Below, piece by piece: positions 1 through 12,074 of a stretch of DNA of 64,000 nucleotides. The notes under the pieces were generated by a model. That model searched no databases, was not told the origin of the DNA, and saw only the letters and a program-made list of their open reading frames with translations. The DNA is from Acanthosepion lycidas (taxonomy: Eukaryota; Mollusca; Cephalopoda; Sepiida; Sepiidae): positions 3,654,634 through 3,718,633 of the forward strand of contig OZ010580.1 in the NCBI GenBank assembly GCA_963932145.1, given 5' to 3'. Positions within the stretch are counted from its first letter, which is position 1. Every line of letters starts with the position of its first letter. Position numbers and translations under genes: made by a program.

Positions 1-297
1 CGAAATCATGATAACAAATAACAATTGTTTTCACTGGTCGACGAAGAAAAAATATGAAATTTGTATATAGGTTCATTCCCAATCCTTTCAGCCAACGTAC
101 TCTTCTGTGCATTTTCCACTTTCATCTGTCACTTTCACTTTTTCTCATTGTGAACTCTTGATATTGTTTTCTTCTGATCCATGTTTTGAAATTCTGGCCT
201 TTCAGCGAACGGAACACCACATTTTTTGATTAGCAGATCAAAATTTCTACATTTCAAAATACAACTGAAATTTGGGGAACGCCGGACGGTTTAGCGG
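1..297. other. no gene seen
   Basis: AT-rich sequence with no open frame resembling a known protein. I see no structured element here. Confidence 0.6.
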
Positions 298-305
298 TTG
301 AAATG

Positions 306-307
<2 letters not shown>

Positions 308-373
<66 letters not shown>
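308..373. repeat. (CA)n microsatellite
   Basis: Uninterrupted CA dinucleotide run of about 33 units. Confidence 0.98.
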
Positions 374-375
<2 letters not shown>

Positions 376-499
376 GCGATAGATAAATTGTCGCCATTTT
401 ATATTTTTAATTTCGCGCATGCGCGTTCTTTGTTTTTGATTTTGTCGACTGCACAGTATAGTAGGGTTAGTTGGGCATCGTTTGTAAGAAAAAGAGCAC

Positions 500-1215
500 C
501 ATGACGTAATTCAGTCCGTCAGAAATTTGGAAACGACATGCTGTATTGCTTGGCATTTGCGCCGGAAGCTCCAATACGAAAATTTCAGAATGTTTGGGTG
601 TCAATCTGAGGACAGTGCAGAGGATTCGGAAAGTGCTGGATGATATATCCAGTCAACATCATGGTGTTTGGAGTGATAACTAGTGATGACGTTATGCCTA
701 CTTTCATCTTCACACAGGGCCTCAGAATCAACACGGAGTCCTACATCAAGTGCCTTGAGGAGTTATTGCTGCCCTGGGTCAAGAGGAAGAACCTATGTCT
801 GGCAACAGTGCAAAAAATTCGGAAAGATTTTGTGATTATGAAGATGTTTAGAGTGATCACGAGCGATGATGACATTATGCTTTCATTCATCTTCTCACAG
901 CTGCCCTGGGTCAAGAAGATGGCTGCTGGAAGTTCCAATGCCTGACAACAGAACTTTGCACCATTCCACACAAGCAGGAGAACAAAGTTATGGGTGCCAG
1001 ACAATTTCTGCGATGAAATCACCCCTTATATCTAGCCACCTAACTCCCCAGACTGCAACCACTTGATTATTATGTGTGGGGCGCAGTTGAGCGAGAGACC
1101 AACAAAACTCCTTGTAACATCAAAGCAAGGATTGTGGCAGCATTCACCAGACGAGATCGTCCAGAAGACTTGCAGAAGGTTCTGAAGTCGTCTGGAGGCC
1201 GTGTTTGAAGCCAAT
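500..1215 (+). pseudogene. degenerate Tc1/mariner-superfamily transposase relic
   Basis: Broken remains of a DNA-transposon transposase. A helix-turn-helix-like stretch is readable at about 510-645 (residues around RTVQRIRKVLDD). A catalytic-core stretch follows at 655-790, with the phrases VFGVITSDD and TESYIKCLEE. Another stretch at 1030-1190 translates in pieces as a proline/asparagine-rich segment ending in a YYVWGAVERETNKT-like motif. The VITSDD segment occurs twice, at about 658-710 and 843-900, each time after a copy of the TVQ-IRK segment, so the locus has been internally duplicated and deleted. Several stops and frameshifts rule out an active product. The family assignment comes from recalled resemblance to DDE transposases; the exact subfamily is uncertain. 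A (CA)n tract lies upstream and a (TA)n tract downstream. No terminal repeats were identified. Confidence 0.65.
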
Positions 1216-1244
1216 AGTGACATCTATTCATATATTGCACCCTA

Positions 1245-1262
1245 TGCACACACGCGCGCGCG

Positions 1263-1314
<52 letters not shown>
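1245..1314. repeat. (CA)/(CG)/(TA)n microsatellite
   Basis: Alternating purine-pyrimidine tract running from CACGCG-type units into about 21 TA units. Confidence 0.97.
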
Positions 1315-1315
<1 letters not shown>

Positions 1316-1777
1316 TACAGTTCAAAAGTTTGTAGCCACTTCCAGCATGGAATACCGCCCTGCGCTCGTTTATTCCATGCTTTTTGCACTTTCTGGCGCC
1401 ACACATCAACATATCATAGTTCGTAAACTGAACGTTTGAAGCGTTCTGATCAATCGGGAAAAAGTCTGGCGTTCATGCCGACTATGGAAGTTATTGTTTA
1501 TCATGACGCGCTGTATGGGCGGCACATTGTTTTTCTGTTGCAGGTGTGGCAGCCGACCAGGTTGAAAAATACTTTGGACATTCAACATTCTCCAAATTCT
1601 GCAAATGATGGCGTATCTTGTATGTTCGATGCAGTGCTTTGGAGGAACATCACTTCTCAGAATGTATTTGCGTACGACATACCCGCCCAACACAAAGAAT
1701 CGTAGTTTCTAGTGCCATAAGGGAAAAATCTCGATTGTCTTTCGTGTTTATATGGGGAATGTTGAATATCCAAAGTT

Positions 1778-2308
1778 GGGAAAGATGAAAATTTTATAAA
1801 TGATTTTAGATAGTCATAGACGTAGCCCTTTGAAGATTTTACCATCCATGTGACTTTGGGGTGGACCCAAATGGATGGAGTGGGTGGAACCCCAGGATTA
1901 TCCATATGAGCAAAGAGAGGTAGGAACTCAGGAGTAAAGTGGGTCCAGCTGTGTGAGAAGTAGGTAGATGACCAGAAGAGTTGAAGCTGCCCAACGGATA
2001 GTGACGGAAGGGCCGGTAGTGAAGAATCAGGAGTCTCCGAGGTCAGTGAAATTAGGAAGATAGAAACCCACCTCTCGAAGCTGAAGGAAGGATCCCACGT
2101 TTAAGTCAGAAAATTCTCAACCAGTTTTGAAAAACTATTGTTTTCATTTTTTTTTGTTGTTGTTGAAAGCGATTACGACCGAGAAGACAAACCTGTGCAC
2201 ATAGCGAGTTGGGTGTAGATGCAAATACACTCAACCTTGGATGTCATCACAGGTGCAGTGACCGACGAACGATCGGGGAACGTCGTTACAATTTCGCCAC
2301 GGAAGGCC
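1778..2308 (+). repeat. interspersed repeat family R1, copy 1
   Basis: About 530 bp that recurs in the same orientation at 15648-16215 with clear base-by-base similarity. Shared landmarks are the AAATTTTATAAATGATTTTA stretch at the left, CCAGGATTATCCATAT in the middle, GGAAGGATCCCACGTTTAAG, and CCTTGGATGTCATCACAGGT near the right end. No long open frame is conserved between copies, so it is probably a noncoding part (UTR or LTR) of a mobile element. No terminal inverted repeat or target duplication was located. Confidence 0.85.
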
Positions 2309-2309
2309 T

Positions 2310-2935
2310 CACTCACACTTTGGTGCCGTAACAACGACATTAAACCTGAGGCGCCACAGAAATAACAAAAAAGGAAAAAAAGGAAGCACAATGTGGAAGT
2401 GGAGTAGAAAAGTGAACTGTTGACTATAAAAGGAAGGCAGAATAAAAACAACTTGGAAATAAGAAAGAAAAATGGGGAGTGATGAAAAGGAAAAAAGAGA
2501 TGAATTTCGTTGAAGAAGAAACGATAATAAAGCAGAAAAACGTCAAAAAGCAGAACTTTGAAAAGTTTTATAGTTGATGAATAAATAGCTTCTTTAAGAA
2601 ACCAGTAAAAAATTTAAACGTATAGAATTACTTGGTAAATTAATATACAACCGTTGACTAAAGGTTCTTTATATAAGGTGTTAATAACAATAACCAATCA
2701 ATGCAAAATGTCAAAAATATCGATCAAATATCAATACATTCGTACAAGATGTTAATAATACTACTAGAAGATTAATACAAACTTATTTTCAATACAAATT
2801 AATATTACAAACATGATGAGAGAATATATATATATATATATACATGTATAATTATTTTTTAAAAATATGAAAATTTACGCAGCTTTAAAAAATAAAAACA
2901 AAAATACTAAAGAACTTCGAATTATTTACCTAACG
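2310..2935. other. no gene seen
   Basis: AT-rich DNA with purine-rich patches at 2450-2560. No credible open frame, RNA gene or mobile-element end was recognised. Confidence 0.5.
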
Positions 2936-2966
2936 TGTTCTTTCCTATTTTTCTATATATTTTTTT

Positions 2967-3033
<67 letters not shown>
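2967..3033. repeat. (TC)n(AC)n(AT)n microsatellite
   Basis: About 12 TC units, then about 17 AC units, then a short AT run. Confidence 0.97.
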
Positions 3034-3199
3034 ATAGACTCTCCTGTCGGTTTCGATGTATGAGGATCTGACAACTTAGTTGATTCAGTTATGAAATTTT
3101 GTGCGATAATCTTAAGTAGCACTTAAGACCCGCTAGTGATTTACAAAGTAGGCCACACATGGAGCAAGAGTGAGTATTGTGGGATGACAACACTGTTAG

Positions 3200-3204
<5 letters not shown>

Positions 3205-3270
<66 letters not shown>
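3205..3270. repeat. (TA)n microsatellite
   Basis: About 33 TA units. Tyr-Ile repeat frames here are artefacts of the dinucleotide. Confidence 0.98.
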
Positions 3271-3272
<2 letters not shown>

Positions 3273-3439
3273 CTCACCTCATATTGGTCAAAGATGTTTT
3301 TTTCTTCCATTTTATTGTATAGTCTTAGTGGTATTTTTTTCTTTTAGCAATAGAAATATTTTTTAGTGTTTATTTTGTTTTATACATAACAATGTTACCT
3401 TTCGCCCCGTTTCTAGAATGGTGGCCAGCTTTTCAAAAA

Positions 3440-3735
3440 TTCCTATGTTTTCGCTAAAGCAATCAGAATTTCAGGCTTGGATAGAAGTGCTGAAAAAGAA
3501 AGCCAAAATATCATAACCTAACATCAGCAAAAATTGTCAACTTAGCGTATGACTATGCTGATGGAAGCGTATCCGAATATGTAGGTCTATTCCTAGACGA
3601 CAATCCTGAAGCTAAGCTGGACCGATTTTTTACAACAGCTCACCGCTCAATATGTAGAATATATCAGCGCAGCAGAGGCAGCCAATTCAAAAATACGCTC
3701 TAAAGTAGGCGCCCGAGGGGGTCGTCAGTGATGTT
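3440..3735 (+). pseudogene. Gag-like relic of an LTR retrotransposon
   Basis: Short readable segments in shifting frames resemble the Gag region of Ty3/Gypsy-type elements: FQAWIEVLKKKAK, then AKIVNLAYDYADGSVSEY, then YVEYISAAEAAN in another frame. At least two frameshifts and several stops separate them. It lies about 850 bp upstream of Pol-like remains in the same orientation, which is the order expected for one decayed element. The assignment is by general resemblance only. Confidence 0.4.
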
Positions 3736-3739
3736 ATTT

Positions 3740-4325
3740 GACTTGGTTTATCAGGGAGTTTCGGGTCTTTCAACATCATACTCCCCATCACCAAGTCAAC
3801 CCAATCAGGGGAGATCAATCCCTGATCCCCCCTCTCAATCAAACGCTAATAGCTACTCTGACCTTTTAATGAATTAGACGAAGGAAGACCACGTTTTCCG
3901 CACATCCGATTGGATGTTTGTTTTGTTTTTTTTTTTGGTGGATAGCACTTTCAATGGATAACCGAGGATGTAATCTTAATGTTCCTAAATTTAACCCTTT
4001 TCCTTAAGTATTGTATAGTGTCTTACTCTAAATATTTGACCTTTATATTTTATTTGAGCTTTTTTTCTTTTAGAAGGCGGGATACTTAAACTCAACCCTA
4101 CTATCATATTTTTTATCATTTAGCCTGATTCTTAACATTATTACAGGGCAGTTAACTTTAAATGGACAATTATTTTCATTTTGCGAATACGCAAAATGAA
4201 AATGATTGTCCATAAACATGGCGTATATTTTTTTTGATGTACACACAAAAAATAAAATATAAAATAAAATAAAAATAATAGAAAAGAATACATAAAGCTC
4301 CATAACAGTTATGGAATTAGAATTA
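3740..4325. other. no gene seen
   Basis: AT-rich spacer. An imperfect inverted repeat built from a TTTCATTTTGCGA-type arm lies at about 4170-4212. No gene was recognised. Confidence 0.45.
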
Positions 4326-4329
4326 GACA

Positions 4330-5600
4330 GTGCGAGAGAGAAACCTTGCCGAATTAGTTAATAGAGTGTTAAACTTGGCCAAAATAGCCTTTAAGGACGC
4401 GGTACAGAGAGACAGAGAAGTTGTCCAATCACAACTAGCAGAATACTATACGGGTGCAATTAGAAACCCATTTGTAAGGACCGATCTAGCCAGGGAAGCT
4501 CCCAAAACACTTGCAGAAACATTTACGAACAGTAACTAAGGTTAACTAGAAACAGTAGAGACAAAGATAATCATGGATAATCACCTGACTATAGTGCTAA
4601 GACTATACCAGACCCCACTGCATAAGGGAAAGCTGGCACAAGAGGCACTTAGGGATGTATTGTAGGCAGGAATAACAGAACGCTCCACATTACCGTGGAA
4701 GGCTCAACCAACTAGCCTATCTACGAACCATAATCAATAACATATAAGCATTGCTGAAAAGTTATCTTATTTTTCCAGTCCCCTACAAAGCTGAGAGGGA
4801 GAAGGTTGAATTTGTATGTCACGTTGTGTTGTACCAGTTCAGTATTATGTCCTTCAGACTGGTCGATGCATCTGGAATTTTTCAGCAGGTCATGCTAATA
4901 GTGCTGGTGGCACCCGGTATGAGGGCCTTGTTGCTTTTCGTCCACAATCCCAACCAGTGTGTTGGGATTTGCCATAGTGTTAATTATCAGAATAAAGTAG
5001 ATAATTAGTAAGGGTTACTTAGAAGGGTTGAAGAAAATTAGTAATGTAGAGGCCATAGACTGAGAACTGAACTTATTGGGGATATGCATAGAAAAGCCGA
5101 CAGTGACTGTGAAACCTACCCAACTATTGGCCTTTATCAAACTACAGATGGGTTGCTTAACATTTGGAAAAAACTTTATCCCTCCCGCCATGATATCAGG
5201 CGGAGGAAAAATTTGAAACTCAGGATTCCTTTTTAGCTTTAGTAGATGTTTCGATTAGCAAGTATACAAGGCTGTGGGATCTCCTAATAAGGAAAACAAA
5301 TATTACTTGCAAATTATCCCAATTGTTAGAACCATTAGGTTTACATGAATTAGTGGATAAGTTAGCAGTGGTAGGCAGAAATCACCCCACCGAGGGGGTG
5401 CCCAACAGCAAACATTATAGTTTGGTTGTCAGTTATCAGAGAGCTAGTGATTGGTTTAGTGGGTTATGGGAGATGTTGGTTGAAAAATCCCAGAGTACAA
5501 AATGAGCCGGTGGGAGAATGTGAAGGCGAGAAGAGGAGATTAATGGAACTCGTGGCTCCCTATGAGTCAGACGGATCGGAGGGAGGCTAAAATTTTCCAC
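4330..5600 (+). pseudogene. Ty3/Gypsy-like retrotransposon relic (Gag/Pol)
   Basis: A 69-codon open stretch at 4330-4539 (motifs LAEYYTGAIRNPF and REAPKTLAETF) is followed at about 4570-4705 by an entry segment typical of Ty3/Gypsy reverse transcriptase: YQTPLHKGKLAQEALRDVL, then AGITERSTLPW after a stop. Downstream pieces at 4750-5010 and 5240-5510 stay in the same orientation but carry many stops. Fragments such as LVDASGIFQQV suggest the palm region, but no intact YxDD motif was found. The element is dead. Whether the 5323-5505 frame (GLHELVDKLAVVGRNHPTEG) belongs to it is uncertain. No flanking LTR pair was found. Confidence 0.55.
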
Positions 5601-5751
5601 TATATGTGTGGAATCCAAAGAAAAGAAAAAAAAAGAAAGGAAAGACATTTTGTAGCCCTCTATTACAAAAAAAAAGGAGAGATTTTCATCATTGCATGCT
5701 TTTTATGACTTCATAAGACACAGTTGAATAAAGATGAACATTGTTATGGTC

Positions 5752-5806
5752 TAACCACACACACACACACACACATACGCGCGCGCGCACATATATATAT
5801 ATATGC

Positions 5807-5836
<30 letters not shown>
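5752..5836. repeat. (CA)n/(CG)n/(TA)n microsatellite
   Basis: Mixed dinucleotide tract: CACACA, then CGCGCG, then two TA runs separated by GCAT. Confidence 0.97.
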
Positions 5837-5839
<3 letters not shown>

Positions 5840-5888
5840 ATAGGACTTTTTATTTTTATAGTCTTGTGTATTCCGTTTTAAATTGTTA

Positions 5889-7012
5889 TTAGGTTGGTGC
5901 AAAAATAATGTCGTTTTCTCACATATGTTACTTTTATATATGATTTCTGAATTAATTCATTGATATATATAGCCATGTTATATATCATTTTGAAGTGCGT
6001 TTTTTGCTATATCGAATCGTGTTATTCGTTACCGTTCTCAATCTCTTCATTCATTTTTTTGCAGGCTTTTCGACAGCATGGACAAAATTCAAATCCGCAC
6101 GATTTTCTTGTTCCAGTTCAAACTAGGCCGAAAAGCTGCCGAGATAGCTCGTGATATCAATGATGCGTTTGGCTCAGGTGCTACTAACGAACGTGTGGCA
6201 CAACTGTGGTTCAAGAAATTTCGCAATGGTGACGAGAGCCTCGAAGATGAAGACGGTCGCGGCCGGCCGACTGCGGTTGATAACGAACATTTGAAAGCCT
6301 TAATTGAAGTCGTTCGCCATTTAAAGCAAATAGGGAAGTCAAAAAAGTTGGATAAATGGGTGCCGCATGAATTGAACGATAATAAAAAAAAATCGTCGTT
6401 TTGAGGTGTCTTCTACGCTCCTTCTGCGCAACAAAAACGACCCATTTCTCGAGCGGATTGTGACGTGTGATGAGAAGTGGATCCTCTACGACAACCGGCG
6501 ACGTTCGGCACAGTGGTTGGATGCCGGAGAAGCTCCGCAACACTTCCCGAAGCCGAAATTGCACCAAAAAAAGGTTATGGCGACTGTTTGGTGGTCTGCG
6601 GTCTTGAATCCGGGCGAAACTTTTACGGCGGAGAAGTACTGCCGACAAATTGACGAAATGCACCAGAAGCTCCAACGTATGTGCCCGAGATTGGTCAATA
6701 TGAAGGGACCAATTCTCCGCCATGTTCACCGGACCTCTCGTCCACCGATTATCACTTTTTCAAGCATCTCGACAACTTCCTGCGCGAAAAATGTTTCAAA
6801 AGCCGAGATGATGCCGAATCGGCCTTCAATGACTTCATCGCTTCCAGAACTCCGTATTTCTATGCTAATGGGATAAATAAACTTGTTTCTCGTTGGCAAA
6901 AATGTGTCGATTCTAATGGTTCTTATTTCGATTAATAAAGTTTATTATGAAAGGAGTTATGATCTTTTCAAGTTGAACGTCAAAAAACGACATTATTTTT
7001 GCACCAACCTAA
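5889..7012 (+). mobile_element. mariner element, complete ends, non-autonomous
   Basis: A 1124-bp element bounded by perfect 29-bp terminal inverted repeats. The left repeat is 5889-5917, starting TTAGGTTGGTGCAAAAATAA; the right is 6984-7012. TA dinucleotides directly flank both ends (5887-5888 and 7013-7014), matching the TA target duplication of Tc1/mariner elements. The termini match the TTAGGTTGG-GCAAAA type known from mariner families related to human Hsmar1. The element is shorter than the usual roughly 1.3 kb because of internal deletions in the transposase gene. A short palindromic relative with the same ends lies at 50129-50217. Confidence 0.95.
6078..6935 (+). pseudogene. mariner transposase, inactivated
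   Basis: Mariner-type DDD transposase, which would cut and paste the element. The N-terminal helix-turn-helix part is readable from the ATG at 6078 (KAAEIARDINDAFGSG, then RVAQLWFKKFRNGDESLEDE). The conserved WVPHELN motif lies near 6358. After a frame change, 6406-6690 carries the first catalytic Asp in VTCDEKWILYDN. A further shift gives CSPDLSSTDYHFFKHL, holding the third Asp, and the usual C-terminus ending NGSYFD. Relative to complete family members, a block before WVPHELN and the HDNARPH block with the second catalytic Asp are missing. At least two frameshifts are present, so it cannot make active transposase. Confidence 0.9.
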
Positions 7013-7254
7013 TAAAAGCTAATCACTGTGCGGTGAGACATGGGACTTGAGCACTTTATTTTACGACGAAGGACATGTGATGATACTCACCACCTTCTCT
7101 GTTTTTGTCTTGAGGGGGTAAAACTGATTTTCACTTCTATGGTATGCTAAAGTGACATTTTCACGTAGGTGGGGTGTAATGAAATGGGAAAGAATTCAAG
7201 AGGTGTTTTTTTGTTTGTTTTGCAAAGTCGGCAGAAATGACGCTTCGTATTGCA

Positions 7255-8020
7255 GAATTTTAAACGATTTATGTATTATAAATTATTATAATTAAAACTT
7301 AAAAAATTCAAAACAATTCTTGTAAAAATTCATTATTCATCGAAATACTTTTTTCTTAAGACAATAGTATACTTAATAAATCTTACTGATAAAAGCAATT
7401 AAAAACGTTTCTAATTAAATAATGTCAGTTTTATTGCATTCTTTATTCTACTATTCGGAGCAGATTTTCGGGAAATGTGTAGTAGTTTGAAATAAAAAAT
7501 GATGATTTACATTCTCCAAGGAGTCCTGCTTTTAACTTATGAAAATTTTCGAATGAAAATTTAATTTCTCGAAATTTCATGAAATTAAGTAAATGTTAAC
7601 ATATGTAAAAAATATTTCTTACCAAGATTTTCTAAAAAGGAAAAAATTAAAATGTAATTTCATTAATTTGTGAATAAGTCCTGAAAATTTAATTAATATC
7701 AAACCATTATTTGATATTTGCAAGAATTATCAAATCAATAATCAACCTGAAAAAAAAAATGGCGCAAAAAAAATGGCGCAAAAAAAAAAAACAATCGTAA
7801 ATATTCTGTCGGCCGCTGACGTAAAAAAAAGCAAGATTTTAAACGAAAATTTCGAACATGCTAGAAATGATTAAAAAAAATAATCAAAAAATACTTTGGT
7901 CTTTCCTCTTAATAATAACATAAACATTTTGACGATAAAACTTTGTACTTATTAAGTTTGGGGCCTTTTTCTTCATGCTGTGCTGTTTTGTCAGTGAAAA
8001 AGTGGAGGTACCTACTTTAC
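7255..8020 (+). repeat. AT-rich interspersed repeat family R2, copy 1
   Basis: The longest copy of a noncoding repeat found at least nine times in this window on both strands. Landmarks in order: AAAAGCAATTAAAAACGTTT, GGAGCAGATTTTC, AATTTCATGAAATTAA, CATTAATTTGTGAATAAGTC, TTCGAACATGCTAGAAATGA, CAAAAAATACTTTGG, TGACGATAAAACTTTG, and a right end near TCATGCTGTGCTG and GGAGGTACCTA. No open frame is shared between copies. The class of element is unknown. Confidence 0.85.
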
Positions 8021-8139
8021 ATCTGTCTATGAAGACAAGCAAAAGTTAAGGAAAGAGGTGGAAGCGTCGCATTCTTATTGTGAAGATTTTGGCATTTTCT
8101 GGTCAGGGACGAAAATATGAGCAATCTGATTTCTCTAAT

Positions 8140-9715
8140 GAAAAATCCATTTGGCATTAAAGGGAAAGGATTATAGGAAGGAAAAAGATTATTGAAAAGG
8201 ATAAGATTACAGAAAAGGAAAAACATAACAGGAAGAAAACATATTACAGAAAAAGGGAACACATTATAGGAAGGGAACTGATTACAGAAAGGAAAGAGAT
8301 TACAGCAGTGATTCTCAATCCCCTTAAGTGTGCCTCCAAAAGGTGTCAAAAATAAGAAACGGTTAAGACTATAGTCAACTGAAGAAATGAGGGACTGTTT
8401 ATCGCACATTCGACCAAACATGGAAGATATCGCAGAACCCCCCCCCCAAAAAAAAACAGCACAAGTTTCACACTAATTAACCTGCACAAATAGTTGAATA
8501 GAAACATTGAAATAAAGTGATTTCATATATGTGTGTGTATTATTATTATATTTAAAAAAAATCTACGGCTTTATTTCATAACATTTAAGAATTTGGCTAA
8601 GTTTGCGGTGTTATTTTTATTTCCTCCTAGGTGTGCCGTTGCTTAAGAAGGTTGAGAAACACTGGATTACAGGAAAGGAAGGGATTAAAAAAAAGGACAG
8701 ATGAGAGGAGAGGAATAGATTAGAGGAAAGGTATAGATTAGAGGAAGGGAATATATTAGAGGAAAGAGAGACATTAAAGAAAGGTTACAGAAAAAGAGCA
8801 AGTTAGAAGAAAGGAACAGATTAGAGGAATGAAACAGATTAAGGGAAAAGAGAAGATTAGAGAAAATAAACAGATTAGAGGAAAGGAGCAGATTAGAGGA
8901 AGGAGAAGATTAGAGGAAACGAAGAGATTACAGAAAAGAAAAACAGATTATAGAAACGGAGCAGATTCGAGAAAATGAGCAGATTAGTAAAAATAAACAG
9001 ATTAGAGGAAAGGAGCAGATTAGAGAAAATAAACAGATTAGAGGAAAAGAGCAGATTAGAGGAAATTAAATTATTAAGGGAAAGGGACCGATTAGAGGAA
9101 TGGAACAGATTAGAAGAAGGAGAAGATTAGAGGAAAAAGAGAAGATTAGAGGAAAGGAAGAGATTACAGAAAAGAAAAACAGATTACAGAAACGGAGCAG
9201 ATTACAGAAAATGAGCAGATTAGAGAAAATAAACAGATTAGAGGAAAGGATCAGATTAGAGGAAATTAAATTATTAAGGGAAAGGAACAAATTAGAGAAA
9301 GGAGCAGATTAGAGGAAATTAAATTATTAAGGGAAAGCGACAGATTAGAGGAATGGAACAGATTAGAGGAAGGAGAATATTAGAGGAAAAGTGAAGATTA
9401 GAGGAAAGGAAGAGATTAAAGAAAAGAAAAACAGATTATAGAAACGGAGTGGATTCGAGAAAATGAGCAGATTAGTAAAAATAAACAGATTAGAGGAAAG
9501 GAGCAGATTAGAGGAAATTAAATTATTAAGGGAAAGGGACAGCTTAGAGGAATGGAACAGATTAGAGGGAAGGAAGCGATTAAAAGAAAGAAAGAGATTA
9601 GAGGAAAGGAACAGATTAGAGAAAATTAAATGATGAAACCAAAACAACAGATGGATGGAACAAATTGGATGAAAGAGAGAAATTAGAGGAGAGGAACAGA
9701 TTAAGATAAAAACAG
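8140..9715 (+). repeat. purine-rich minisatellite (AGATTAGAGGAAAGG type)
   Basis: Tandem array of about 15-19-bp purine-rich units around CAGATTAGAGGAAAGGA, with higher-order repetition: the block at about 8830-9090 recurs at 9090-9290 and 9350-9540. A hAT-type MITE (8306-8664) interrupts its left part. The plus strand is almost free of pyrimidines apart from the T and C in GATTA and CAGA. Open frames rich in Arg, Lys, Leu and Glu within it follow from the repeat and are not evidence of a gene. Confidence 0.95.
8306..8664. mobile_element. hAT-type MITE with perfect 8-bp target duplication
   Basis: A 359-bp element with terminal inverted repeats CAGTGATTCTCAA at the left and, read inward from the right, CAGTGTTTCTCAA; similarity continues to CTTAAG at about 23 bp. 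It is flanked on both sides by the 8-bp direct repeat GATTACAG (8298-8305 and 8665-8672). CAGTG-TTCTCAA termini and 8-bp duplications are diagnostic of the hAT superfamily. There is no coding capacity, so it must have been moved by a transposase encoded elsewhere. It inserted into the purine minisatellite after that array existed. Confidence 0.93.
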
Positions 9716-9719
9716 GAAA

Positions 9720-10918
<1,199 letters not shown>

Positions 10919-11209
10919 TCGTTTCTTGTTTGTTAAAATAATCATTAAACGTTCGCTGGAAGCGTTTACTCATCATGGTTGCTTATTCCTTTAATGACAC
11001 TGAATATTGGTCTGCACTTGAGACTTACACTTAGTGTGTTTTTTTTTTTTTGTGCGTGCCTCTGTTGCGTAAGGTATCAGGAGATGGTAACCTGAAACCG
11101 GCAGACTCAGCAACGAATAACCTTATCCTGACGACGCGCAAGTTTCTATATTTATTTCTGTTCGCCTTCTTATTACCCGGGCCCCTCTTTTGTAATAAGG
11201 GTGGGCGGA

Positions 11210-11750
11210 TAGAAAAAGAAATAAGGAAATAGATGTTAGAAGAGAAAGAAAGACTGGGAATTGTAGGAGAGAAAGAGAGTACGAAGGTGTGAGAAGGAAG
11301 AGATGAAGAAAGAACTGAAGAAAGATAATAGATAATGAAAGAATGTTATATGTAAAAGACTAACAAACGAAAGGAAGAGAAAGAAAGAATATCGACAAAG
11401 AAGAAAAATGATGCGAATGAATGAAAGGGAAAATATATGGAGAAAGAAATGGGAAAATGAAAGAAAAACGATACTTAAATGTGAAAGTAACCACGGATAA
11501 AAAAAAAAATGATAAAGAGAGGAAGAAATAAACAAAAAGAAAAAAGAGAAAGAATGAGAAAAAGCATGAAGGAGAAAGATCAATGAAAAAAGAAAGAGAA
11601 TACAAGAATGAAAAAAATAGATATAGAAAACAGATAAAAGAGAGAGAGAAAGAGAGAGCGCAAGAGGAGGAGAGTATAAAGGAACAGAGGCAGAGGAATA
11701 AAGAAGAAGAAAAGAAAATTAAAGAGAAGGAAAAGGGGGCCAGAAAGGGA
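11210..11750 (+). repeat. purine-rich low-complexity tract
   Basis: About 540 bp almost entirely of A and G on the plus strand (GAAAGAAAGA, GAGAGAGAAA types), less regular than the 8.1-9.7 kb array. The Lys/Glu/Arg-rich frame at 11583-11807 and the Phe/Ser/Leu-rich frames on the other strand are artefacts of this composition. Confidence 0.9.
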
Positions 11751-11987
11751 AAGAACGACAGCCACGTGTGCCATGCCACCTGCTTACACTGGACTCTTTC
11801 ACCTTAACGAACCAGCATTCGTCACCGTCTAAAGCTCACACACAGACTGTGCACTAGAATGTGTTATTAAGGTACAAGATGACCGAAGACGAAAAAGAAA
11901 AAAAAACTATTGCCTGCAAGTATGTTCAGTACCAACATAAAAAAATGGCATCCACCTTCAGGGCGTTCAATTTTATTCCCCGTTAGT

Positions 11988-12027
11988 CTCTCTTTCTCCC
12001 TCTTGCTCTCTCTTTCTCTCTCTCTCC

Positions 12028-12072
<45 letters not shown>
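11988..12072. repeat. (TC)n(TA)n microsatellite
   Basis: CT-rich tract followed by about 20 TA units. Confidence 0.96.

Positions 12073-12074
<2 letters not shown>

Noticed and set aside
3136-3366. Open frames with long Tyr-Ile repeats here and at other (TA)n sites
   Set aside because: They are translations of (TA)n microsatellites, open in several frames on both strands at once.
9100-9312. Lys/Arg/Leu/Glu-rich frame that looks like a coiled-coil protein
   Set aside because: It lies entirely in the purine minisatellite; the repeat unit alone explains the composition, and the opposite strand is open too.
11583-11807. Highly charged 74-codon frame
   Set aside because: It is part of a purine-rich low-complexity tract, with no conserved domain and a competing frame on the other strand.
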